Shown here: one piece after another, positions 10,923 to 18,340 of the stretch | Layout: the number at the start of each line of letters is the position of its first letter | Position numbering within the stretch: position 1 is the first letter of the stretch | Assembly (NCBI GenBank): GCA_022801435.1 | Contig: JAAWSG010000004.1 | Location: 1 to 64,000, forward strand | Direction: 5' to 3' | DNA: 64,000 nucleotides | From: Lawsonibacter sp. | GTDB taxonomy: Bacteria > Bacillota > Clostridia > Oscillospirales > Oscillospiraceae | The notes under the pieces: model-generated | The model's database searches: none | The model's input: the letters and a program-made list of their open reading frames with translations, nothing else | Told to the model about the DNA's origin: nothing | Translations under genes and position numbers: made by a program

Positions 10923-11006
10923 GACTGTTCCTCCTATGTAACAAAGCTGGGCCCCGTATCCGAATCCCTTCCGGAGCCGCCTCGGGTAAACACTTCCACG
11001 CTATCT

Positions 11007-11035
11007 ATTGTATCCCTCTTTTCTCCAGCGGTCAA
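11007..11035 (-). promoter_or_regulatory. Promoter of ftsZ
   Basis: Read on the minus strand, TTGACC (11030-11035) and TACAAT (11007-11012) are separated by 17 bases within the 168-base ftsQ-ftsZ gap. This predicts a start near 11000 and a leader of about 80 bases. It gives ftsZ an expression route independent of the mraZ promoter. Confidence 0.8.
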
Positions 11036-11090
11036 GAGGAAATCGCGGTTTCGGCCAAAATTTCCATATTTTTGTTCCAAAGTCCCGGCG

Positions 11091-11939
11091 CTAACCGGGG
11101 CAGTAAACCAGATCATAGTCCTCCTGGGTCAGGTCCATGGTCCCCACTGACTCCGAGCCATGTCTTTGGGAGATCTGCTCCTCCACGCTCTGCATCACCT
11201 GGAGGCAGTAGCCAAAATCCTTGTTGGGGGCCAGGCGCACGTCAAAACGGTCCAGATAGCGCAGCTTCACCCGGGTGGTGCTCAGGCCGATGGCGGACAC
11301 CTGGGAGAGCATCTCCTCCTCCTCCAGGGCGGCCAGCAGCGACAGCAGGGTCTCCAGCCGGGTACGCTCCCCCTCGGGGACGGTGAGCATCTGCCCCGCC
11401 TGGGGCTCCAGGGAGGTCAGACCGGTGACTGAGGGGGCGGTGCTGCCCTCCGGCGCGGGCTCCAGCAGCTTGCCGCTGGCATTGATGAGCCACCCCTCCT
11501 GGGCCGCCGCAGGGAGAGGCTCCTCCGGCCCCTTCAGAGCCTCCAGGTCCTCTCCGCTGGCCAGCGGGACTCCGGGGTCGGGGGGCTCAATCCGGGCCAC
11601 CGCCCCCCACTCGGTGACTGTGATGATGACCGTGCTGGGCAGGCCCCGGCGGATGGACGCCTCCCCGATGTAGGGCAGGGTCTGGCGCAGACGCTCCGAC
11701 ATCCGGTACTTGTTCAGGGCGTACAGGTTGTCGCCCTCCTGAATGCCGGCGGCGGCGATGATCTCCTCCTGGGTGTAGCGCTGGTTGCCCTCCACCACCA
11801 CCCGCTCCACCCGGAAGAACACCGTGGCCCCCCCGGTGAGCGCCACAATCAGCGCGATCAGGCACAACAGCTTGAACAACGGCCCAAACCGGCCCCTGTT
11901 TCGTCGGCGTGTTCGGCTGCGCTGACTGTGTCTTGGCAT
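11091..11939 (-). CDS. ftsQ: Cell division protein FtsQ/DivIB
   Basis: Bitopic membrane protein of the divisome. The 282-residue product has a basic cytoplasmic head (RHSQRSRTRRRNRGR), one membrane span (LFKLLCLIALIVALTGGATVFF, about 24-45), and a POTRA domain (FRVERVVVEGNQRYTQEEIIAAAGI, about 46-115). The beta domain that follows is interrupted by an acidic, proline-rich insert (about 125-185). ATG at 11939 is preceded by AAGGAG; an in-frame extension of 61 codons overlaps murA and is rejected. It lies between murA and ftsZ, the expected place in the dcw cluster. Confidence 0.88.
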   Translation of the reverse strand: MPRHSQRSRTRRRNRGRFGPLFKLLCLIALIVALTGGATVFFRVERVVVEGNQRYTQEEIIAAAGIQEGDNLYALNKYRMSERLRQTLPYIGEASIRRGLPSTVIITVTEWGAVARIEPPDPGVPLASGEDLEALKGPEEPLPAAAQEGWLINASGKLLEPAPEGSTAPSVTGLTSLEPQAGQMLTVPEGERTRLETLLSLLAALEEEEMLSQVSAIGLSTTRVKLRYLDRFDVRLAPNKDFGYCLQVMQSVEEQISQRHGSESVGTMDLTQEDYDLVYCPG

Positions 11940-11956
11940 AGCGTTCTCCTTGGTTC

Positions 11957-13216
11957 TCAATTTGCCGGTCTCTCCCGAATGTCCGCTCCCAGGGCGCGGA
12001 GGTTCCGGTCCAGGTCCTGATAGCCCCTCCGGATGTACCGCAGGCCGGATACCTGGGTGACCCCCTCGGCGGCCAGCCCGGCCACTACCAGGGCCGCGCC
12101 CCCCCGCAGGTCGGAGGCGCACACCCCCGCCCCGTGGAGCCGTCCCGCTCCCGACACCATGGCCGCCCGGCCCGCCACCTGGATATCCGCCCCCATCCGC
12201 CGCAGCTCATCCACGTGGCGGTAGCGGCTGTCGAAGATGTTCTCCACAAAGAGGGTGGCTCCCTCCCCGCCGGCCAGCGCGGCCATAAGGATGGCCTGGG
12301 CGTCGGTGGGGAAACCGGGGTAGGGGGCGGTGCGAACCTGGCGGCAGCCCCTCAGCGGGGCGCGGCTGGTCAGGGCGACCCGGTCCGGGCCGGTATGTAT
12401 CCCGCACCCCGCCTCCTCCAGGCAGGCCAGGACGGCGGTGAGGGTCTGGGGCGCGATACCGGTGAGCTCCACCTCTCCCCGGGCCGCCGCCGCCGCGCAC
12501 AGGTAGGTGGCCGCCTCAATGCGGTCCCCCATCACCCGGCAGCAGGCGGGGTGGAGGGGCAGCCCCCCCTGGATGGAGAGGATGGAGCTCCCCGCCCCCT
12601 CCACCTGCGCCCCCATCCCCTGGAGGAAGCGCTGCAAATCCACGATCTCCGGCTCCCGGGCGGCTCCGATGATGGTGGTCAGGCCGGGACAGCCGCAGGC
12701 GGCCAGCATGACGTTCTCGGTGGCCCCCACGCTGGGGAAGGGCAGACAGATCTCCTGACTCCCTCCCGGGCGGCTGCGGCAGCACAGACAGCCCTGTTCC
12801 TCCAGAATTTCCGCCCCCAGACTGCGCAGGGCGGACAGGTGCAGGTCGATGGGACGGGGCCCCAGCTCGCAGCCGCCGGGGTAGGACAGCTCCGCCTCCC
12901 CCAGACGGGCCAGCAGCGCCCCCAAAAAAACCACCGAGGAGCGCATCTCCCGCATCAGGTGCTGGGGGATGTCGCACCGGCTGAGGGAGGACGCGTCAAT
13001 GACCACCGTGTCCCCCTCCCGCTCCGCCCTGCACCCCAGCAGGCGCAGGATATCCAGAGACACGGACACATCGGACAGGTCGGGACAGTTATGGATGACG
13101 CTCTCCCCCGGGACCAGCAGGGCGGCGGCCAGAATGGGCAGGACGCTGTTCTTGGCTCCGTGGACCGCCAGGGAGCCGGACAGCCTGCGTCCCCCCTCAA
13201 TTTCAAAGTAACTCAT
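11957..13216 (-). CDS. murA: UDP-N-acetylglucosamine 1-carboxyvinyltransferase
   Basis: First committed step of peptidoglycan synthesis: enolpyruvyl transfer from PEP to UDP-GlcNAc, the fosfomycin target. The 419-residue protein has the EPT fold with two inverse alpha/beta halves. HGAKNSVLPILAAALL near residue 20 carries the UDP-GlcNAc-binding lysine and asparagine. The PGGCELGPRPIDLH loop keeps the catalytic cysteine, so fosfomycin sensitivity at this residue is expected. GFPTDAQAILMA and ENIFDSRYRHVDEL are also typical. ATG at 13216 follows GGAGG; a 14-codon extension is rejected. Located between murG and ftsQ. Confidence 0.95.
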   Translation of the reverse strand: MSYFEIEGGRRLSGSLAVHGAKNSVLPILAAALLVPGESVIHNCPDLSDVSVSLDILRLLGCRAEREGDTVVIDASSLSRCDIPQHLMREMRSSVVFLGALLARLGEAELSYPGGCELGPRPIDLHLSALRSLGAEILEEQGCLCCRSRPGGSQEICLPFPSVGATENVMLAACGCPGLTTIIGAAREPEIVDLQRFLQGMGAQVEGAGSSILSIQGGLPLHPACCRVMGDRIEAATYLCAAAAARGEVELTGIAPQTLTAVLACLEEAGCGIHTGPDRVALTSRAPLRGCRQVRTAPYPGFPTDAQAILMAALAGGEGATLFVENIFDSRYRHVDELRRMGADIQVAGRAAMVSGAGRLHGAGVCASDLRGGAALVVAGLAAEGVTQVSGLRYIRRGYQDLDRNLRALGADIRERPAN

Positions 13217-13274
13217 GGACAGCCTCCAAATCTTTGGGATTTGGGCTATCCTATGCAAAGGGAGGGGATTTGGT

Positions 13275-14408
13275 TTACGGACGGGCCCTCTGCTCCAGCA
13301 GCTCCGACAGGGTCTTGTAGATCTTCTCCCCCGCGTCCGCCACCGCCATGGAGGTCAGGGCCCGGGTCATGGACTCCCGCCGGTCCCGCTCCCGGAGGAG
13401 GAGGGCGGCCTCGTCATACAGGGTGTCCCCCACGCAGTCCCGCTCCCGCAGGAGGACCGCCGCCCCCTGGCTGGAGAGCACCTGGGCGTTTTTCTCCTGG
13501 TGGTTGGCGGTGACATTGGGAGAGGGGACCAGCACGGCGGGCTTGGCAATGGCGGTGAGCTCCGAGATGGTGGAGGCCCCCGCCCGGCACAGCACCAGGT
13601 CCGCCGCCGCCATCACCAGGGGCATGTCGTAGATGTACTCCCGCACCTCCACCCCGTTGTCCCCCAGCTTCAGCCCCCGGCGGAGCAGCTCCTCCCTCAT
13701 CCAGGGGTAGTCCCGGCCGGCGCCGTGGATGTGCCGCCAGGGGGCCCCCTCATAGCACTCCTTGGCCACGAAGTCCACCATTTTTTGGTTCATGACCTCC
13801 GCCCCCAGAGAGCCCCAGTAGGACAGCAGCAGGGGGCGCTCATCGTCAAAGCCCAGCTGCCGCCGCGCCTCCTCCCGGGTGTACTTGAAAAAATCCCCCC
13901 GGACCGGCGTGCCTGTGACCACCACCTTCGACCGGTCCTCGTAGTGGGTCCGGCTGTCCTCAAAGCCCACCATCACCCGGTCCACCACCTTGGACAGGGC
14001 CTTGGTGGTCAGACCGGGGACCGCGTTGGACTCGTGGACGGCGGTGGGGATGCGGCGGCGGGCGGCCTCGCTGACCACGGGGAAGGAGGCGTACCCCCCC
14101 GTCCCCACCACCAGGTCGGGCCGGAACTCATCCAGAATGGCCTTGGCCTGCCGCTTGGACCGGCTCATATTCACCAGCGTCCCCAGGTTGTGGGCAATGT
14201 CCGCCGGAGCCAGGGAGCGGTGGAAGTTGGTGATGGTCACGGAACGGATCTCATACCCCTCCTTGGGCACCAGCTTGTTCTCCATCCCCCCGTCCGCCCC
14301 CACAAAGAGGACCCGGCACCCCGGATGGCGCTCCTGAAAGATACGGGCCAGGGCCACCGCCGGGTTCACGTGTCCCGCCGTGCCGCCGCAGGTAAACAGT
14401 ACGTTCAT
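13275..14408 (-). CDS. murG: UDP-GlcNAc:lipid I GlcNAc transferase MurG
   Basis: GT28 enzyme that converts lipid I to lipid II on the inner membrane face. The 377-residue product has the first glycine loop (VLFTCGGTAGHVNPAVALA), the second region GTGGYASFPVVSEAAR, and the UDP-GlcNAc site LVLCRAGASTISELTAIAKPAVLVPSP near 260. SYWGSLGAEVMNQ is unusual where many homologues have a GGSxGA loop: the aligned region keeps the small residues but a tryptophan replaces a glycine. ATG at 14408 has GAGAGG eight bases upstream; the ATG three codons earlier is less well placed. Confidence 0.95.
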   Translation of the reverse strand: MNVLFTCGGTAGHVNPAVALARIFQERHPGCRVLFVGADGGMENKLVPKEGYEIRSVTITNFHRSLAPADIAHNLGTLVNMSRSKRQAKAILDEFRPDLVVGTGGYASFPVVSEAARRRIPTAVHESNAVPGLTTKALSKVVDRVMVGFEDSRTHYEDRSKVVVTGTPVRGDFFKYTREEARRQLGFDDERPLLLSYWGSLGAEVMNQKMVDFVAKECYEGAPWRHIHGAGRDYPWMREELLRRGLKLGDNGVEVREYIYDMPLVMAAADLVLCRAGASTISELTAIAKPAVLVPSPNVTANHQEKNAQVLSSQGAAVLLRERDCVGDTLYDEAALLLRERDRRESMTRALTSMAVADAGEKIYKTLSELLEQRARP

Positions 14409-14466
14409 ATGCTGCACCTCTCAACTGTGATCTGACTTCTTTGGTGTGTTCCCGCCGTCTTGGAGC

Positions 14467-15693
14467 CTAGTCCTTCCTGGGGGCGGGGATCTGGCGGGAA
14501 ATGCTCAGCACCATGCCCATCTCCCCCAGCTGGATGGCCAGGGCGCTCCCCCCGTAGCTGAAGAAGGGCAGGGCGATGCCTGTGTTGGGGATCAGGCCGG
14601 TGACCACGCCGATGTTCAAAAACACCTGGGCGGCCAGCAGGGTGATGATGCCCGCGATGGTCAGGGTCCCGAATTTGTCCCGGGCGTGGAGGGCCAGCCA
14701 GTATCCCCGGAGGATGAGCAGAGCGAAGAGCATCAGCACCAGCAGCCCTCCCACCAGGCCCAGCTCCTCCACCACGATGGGAAAGAGGAAGTCATTTTGG
14801 GGCTCAGGGATGTAGAGGAATTTCTGCCGGCTGTTCCCCAGGCCCAGACCCAGCAGCCCCCCCGAGGCGATGGCGTACAGGGACTGGATGATCTGATAGC
14901 CGCCGTCCCTGGGCTCGCTCCAGGGGTCCAGCCACAGGTTGATTTTCCGGGTCATATAGTCGGTGGCGAAGACGATGAAGGTCAGAGCCGTCAGGGCAAT
15001 GGAGCCCAGACCCACGAACCACTTCAGGCTCACCCCCGAGATGAACAGCACCGCCGCCGCTCCCACCAGGATGAGCACCGTGCCTGACATATGGGGCTCG
15101 GCCACCACCAGCCCCAGCACCACCGCCATCACCACCCCGTAAGGGACCAGCTCCAGAAAGCCGATCTTCTCCAGCCAGTTGAGGAACCTCCCGGTGGAGG
15201 TGCGGCGGGTGAAGCGCCGCTGCCGCTCCGTGTCCCGCTTGGACAGCCGGGCGGAAAAGAACAGGATAACCGCCACCTTGGCAATCTCCGAGGGCTGTAG
15301 GGAGGGGATGGGTCCGATGCCCTTGAACCACCGCTTCACCCCGTCGCTGCGCACCGTATGAAACCCGGGGAGGAGGACCAGCACCAGCAGCACGATGGAG
15401 AAGACAAGGGCGGGGATGGCCAGAATGCGGAAGTACTCATAATTCATGCGGGAGACGATGTACATCCCCACCAGACCGATGGCGGCAAAGACGGCCTGCC
15501 GCTGGATGTAGTACCAGGGGTTGTTGCGCACCGCGTCCGAGCTGTTGTACAGGGCGGAGGCGAAGGAGGCGGAGAACATCATAATCAGCCCCACCCCGGT
15601 GAGCATACACACCAGCATGAGAAACGGCAGGTCCAGCGGCCCCTTGGCCAGCTGCTCCTCCATGGTCAGGTCACGTTTTGCTTTCCGGGCCAA
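14467..15693 (-). CDS. ftsW: SEDS-family peptidoglycan glycosyltransferase FtsW
   Basis: Polytopic SEDS polymerase that assembles lipid II at the septum with its cognate class B PBP. The 408 residues hold about ten membrane helices. Signature segments are LQPSEIAKVAVILFFSARL, VVAEPHMSGTVLILVGAAAVLF (the catalytic aspartate position seen in RodA is D or E; here VAEPHMSG), PEPQNDFLFPIVVEELGLVG and IPNTGIALPFFSYGGSAL. A soluble basic loop (RLSKRDTERQRRFTRRTSTG) follows the third block. RodA or SpoVE are alternatives by sequence; position between mraY and murG, with pbpB in the same cluster, supports FtsW. Confidence 0.92.
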   Translation of the reverse strand: MARKAKRDLTMEEQLAKGPLDLPFLMLVCMLTGVGLIMMFSASFASALYNSSDAVRNNPWYYIQRQAVFAAIGLVGMYIVSRMNYEYFRILAIPALVFSIVLLVLVLLPGFHTVRSDGVKRWFKGIGPIPSLQPSEIAKVAVILFFSARLSKRDTERQRRFTRRTSTGRFLNWLEKIGFLELVPYGVVMAVVLGLVVAEPHMSGTVLILVGAAAVLFISGVSLKWFVGLGSIALTALTFIVFATDYMTRKINLWLDPWSEPRDGGYQIIQSLYAIASGGLLGLGLGNSRQKFLYIPEPQNDFLFPIVVEELGLVGGLLVLMLFALLILRGYWLALHARDKFGTLTIAGIITLLAAQVFLNIGVVTGLIPNTGIALPFFSYGGSALAIQLGEMGMVLSISRQIPAPRKD

Positions 15694-15732
15694 CGGACAG
15701 CCCTCCCTTCAGGTCTTGTTTCTGCCTTGTTT

Positions 15733-16719
15733 CTACATGGGATACCGGTCCATAACCCCCAGGAACCCCAGGGCGCACAGGACCAGGGTGATGCCGGAGA
15801 AGACGCAGAACAGCTTGCTCTCGCTCCAGCCCCCCATCTCCAGGTGGTGGTGGAGGGGGGCCATACGGAAAAACCGCTTGCCCTTGGTTTTTTTGAAGTA
15901 GGCCACCTGGATGATGTCCGAGAGCACCTCCGCCACATAGACCAGCCCCACCACCGGGATAATCAGGGGGATGTCCAGGGCGAAGGCCAGGCCGCACACC
16001 ATCCCCCCCAGGAACAGGGAGCCCGTGTCCCCCATGAACACCTTGGCAGGGTGGAAGTTATAGATCAGGAAGGCGGCCAGTCCCCCCGTCAGGGCGGCGG
16101 CCAGCACAGCCAGGTCGTGCTTTCCGAACCAGGCGGACACCGCCATATAGAACAGGGCCACAGGGATGGTGACCCCGGTCGCCAGGCCGTCGATGCCGTC
16201 GGTGATGTTCACCGCGTTCACCGTGCCCACCATGACAAAGGCGGCGAAGACCATGTACACCGTCCAGGGCAGGATGATCTCCATCCCCAGGAAGGGCACA
16301 TACAGGTTGGGGGTGAGGTAGCCCTGCCGGCGCATGAGGACGGTGAAGACAATGGCCGCCGCCAGCTGGAGCAAAAACTTCTGTCCGGCGGTCAGCCCCT
16401 CGTTGGCGTGGTGGCGCAGCTTCTGAAAGTCGTCCACCATGCCGATCACCCCGAAGACCAGGGCGAAGAGGTACACATAGATGTGGTTCCAGTTCCCCCT
16501 CTGGATCTCCTCCCGCCCCGCCAGCGCCGCGGCGATGCCGATGGCGAGGATGAACATCACTCCTCCCATGGTGGGGGTCCCCTGCTTGGACATATGCCAG
16601 GTGGGGCCGTCTGTGCGGATGGACTGCCCCGCCTTCAGCCGCCGGAGCAGGGGGATGAGGATCTGTCCCACAATGGCGGCCACACCAAAGGCCACAATGA
16701 AGCTGAGGATGTATGTCAT
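15733..16719 (-). CDS. mraY: Phospho-N-acetylmuramoyl-pentapeptide transferase
   Basis: Integral membrane enzyme joining UDP-MurNAc-pentapeptide to undecaprenyl phosphate to form lipid I. The 328-residue protein has ten hydrophobic segments. Conserved cytoplasmic motifs include GTPTMGGVMFILAI, VFGVIGMVDDFQKLRHHANEGLT with the catalytic DD pair, NAVNITDGIDGLATGVT, and HPAKVFMGDTGSLFLGG. The terminal HHHLEMGGWSE triple-histidine loop completes the site. The ATG follows GGGAGGG. It directly follows murE; the murF gene that usually lies between them is missing here. Confidence 0.97.
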   Translation of the reverse strand: MTYILSFIVAFGVAAIVGQILIPLLRRLKAGQSIRTDGPTWHMSKQGTPTMGGVMFILAIGIAAALAGREEIQRGNWNHIYVYLFALVFGVIGMVDDFQKLRHHANEGLTAGQKFLLQLAAAIVFTVLMRRQGYLTPNLYVPFLGMEIILPWTVYMVFAAFVMVGTVNAVNITDGIDGLATGVTIPVALFYMAVSAWFGKHDLAVLAAALTGGLAAFLIYNFHPAKVFMGDTGSLFLGGMVCGLAFALDIPLIIPVVGLVYVAEVLSDIIQVAYFKKTKGKRFFRMAPLHHHLEMGGWSESKLFCVFSGITLVLCALGFLGVMDRYPM

Positions 16720-16788
16720 GTCTGGAGCCCTCCCGGTTTTTCTCTTTTGCAGCGCTGGACCTGTGGGGCCCGGCCCGCGAACAGGTCA

Positions 16789-18261
16789 TTATACTATATC
16801 AGCCAAAGCTTTTTCACTCATTTTTTGTCGTCTCTCCCCCTGGGCGAACCAGCTGGCCACAATCTCCCGCTCGTCCATGGGGTACTGTACGCCGGCGGCC
16901 TCCTGATAGGTCTCGTGCCCCTTGCCGGCCAGGACAATCACGTCCCCCGGCCCCCCCTGGGAGAGGGCCCAGCCGATGGCCTCCCGCCGGTCGGGCTGGA
17001 TGTGGAGCCGGGCGTCCGTCCCCTCCAGGCCGGGGAGGATCTCCCGAATAATCTCCTCCGGGTCCTCGCTCCGGGGATTGTCGGAGGTGAGCACCACAAT
17101 GTCGGCCAGCTCCCCCGCCGCCGCCCCCATGAGGGGACGCTTCCCCCGGTCCCGGTCCCCGCCGCAGCCGAACACACAGATGAGCCGGCCCGCGGTGAAG
17201 TCCCGGGCGGTCATCAGGATGTTCTCCAAGGCGTCGGGGGTGTGGGCGTAGTCGATGAGGACGGTATAGGCCCGGGGGACGGGGACCACCTCCACCCTGC
17301 CCTTCACCCCCTTGACGGTGCGCATCACCCGGGCCATCTCCCCCAGGGGCAGGTTCAGGGACAGCCCGGCGGACAGGACGGCCAGGGCGTTGTAGATGGA
17401 GAACCCCCCGGGGATGGGCAGGTGGACCCGGACCAGGTCCCCCAGGGTGAGGGCCTCGAACTCCACATGGCCGGGGAAGAGCCGCAGGTTCCGGGCGGTG
17501 AGGTCCGCTCCCGCCCAGCGCTCGGAGTAGGTGAAGACGGGGCAGGCCACGGTCCGGGCGTACCACCGGCCCGCCTCGTCGTCCAGGTTGAGGACGGCGG
17601 TCCGGCACTGGGCAAAGAGCAGCCCCTTGGCGTCCCGGTAGGCCTCCATGCTCCCGTGGTAGTCCAGGTGATCCTGGGTCAGGTTGGTGAACACCCCCGC
17701 CGCGAAGGTCAGCCCCGCCGTCCGCCGCTGGACCAGGGCGTGGGAGGAGGCCTCCAGCACCACGTGGGTGCAGCCGCTGTCCGCCATCTGCCGCAGCAGG
17801 CCCTGGAGCTCATAGCTGTCGGGGGTGGTGCGGCTGGCGGGCAGCTCCCGGTCCCCAATGAGGTTGCGGTTGGTGCCGATGAGGCCCACCCTGGTGTGGA
17901 GCACCCCCTCCAGCACCTCCTTCAGCAGGCTGGTGGTGGTGGTCTTGCCGTTGGTCCCGGTGACCGCCACCAGAGTCATGCCCTCCCCTGGCCGGCCGAA
18001 CCAGTTGGCGCAGAGGAGCGCCCAGGCCAGCCGGGGGTCCTCCGTTGTCAGCCAGGGGCCGGGGTACGGGGGAGGCGTTTTGCACAGCACCGCCGCCGCC
18101 CCGTTGTCCAGAGCCTGGCGGATGTGCGCCTCGTCCTGTGTCAGCGCCGCGAAGAGGCCGCCTGGCCGGACGGCGCGGCTGTCCTGGGAGAGACTGGTGA
18201 TCTCCCGTTCCTCCACCTCCCCTTCCGCGGGGACCCGCTCCAAAAGAGCGCTCAGTTTCAT
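16789..18261 (-). CDS. murE: UDP-MurNAc-tripeptide synthetase (meso-DAP adding)
   Basis: Mur ligase adding the third stem-peptide residue. In 490 residues the ATP loop VAVTGTNGKTTTTSLL lies near 100-115, LEASSHALVQRR and TNLTQDHLDYHGSMEAY follow, then DYAHTPDALENIL and CGGDRDRGKRPLMG. DNPRSEDPEEII carries the DNPR motif that selects meso-diaminopimelate, consistent with dapF in the window. ATG at 18261 follows AAGGGGTG; a GTG three codons up is possible. The ribosome site is the right arm of a small GC hairpin (about 18268-18284), which could dampen translation. murF is absent between this gene and mraY. Confidence 0.95.
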   Translation of the reverse strand: MKLSALLERVPAEGEVEEREITSLSQDSRAVRPGGLFAALTQDEAHIRQALDNGAAAVLCKTPPPYPGPWLTTEDPRLAWALLCANWFGRPGEGMTLVAVTGTNGKTTTTSLLKEVLEGVLHTRVGLIGTNRNLIGDRELPASRTTPDSYELQGLLRQMADSGCTHVVLEASSHALVQRRTAGLTFAAGVFTNLTQDHLDYHGSMEAYRDAKGLLFAQCRTAVLNLDDEAGRWYARTVACPVFTYSERWAGADLTARNLRLFPGHVEFEALTLGDLVRVHLPIPGGFSIYNALAVLSAGLSLNLPLGEMARVMRTVKGVKGRVEVVPVPRAYTVLIDYAHTPDALENILMTARDFTAGRLICVFGCGGDRDRGKRPLMGAAAGELADIVVLTSDNPRSEDPEEIIREILPGLEGTDARLHIQPDRREAIGWALSQGGPGDVIVLAGKGHETYQEAAGVQYPMDEREIVASWFAQGERRQKMSEKALADIV

Positions 18262-18340
18262 GGATATCACCCCTTGCGGGGGGTTTCATTCTCTCTAAGC
18301 CTTGCCAAATCCTGCCGGGATGCCGTTTGCAGGGACACGG

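Noticed and set aside
16788..16793. TATAAT at the end of murE as a promoter for mraY
   Set aside because: No matching -35 hexamer at 16-18 bases; the genes are close enough for co-transcription.
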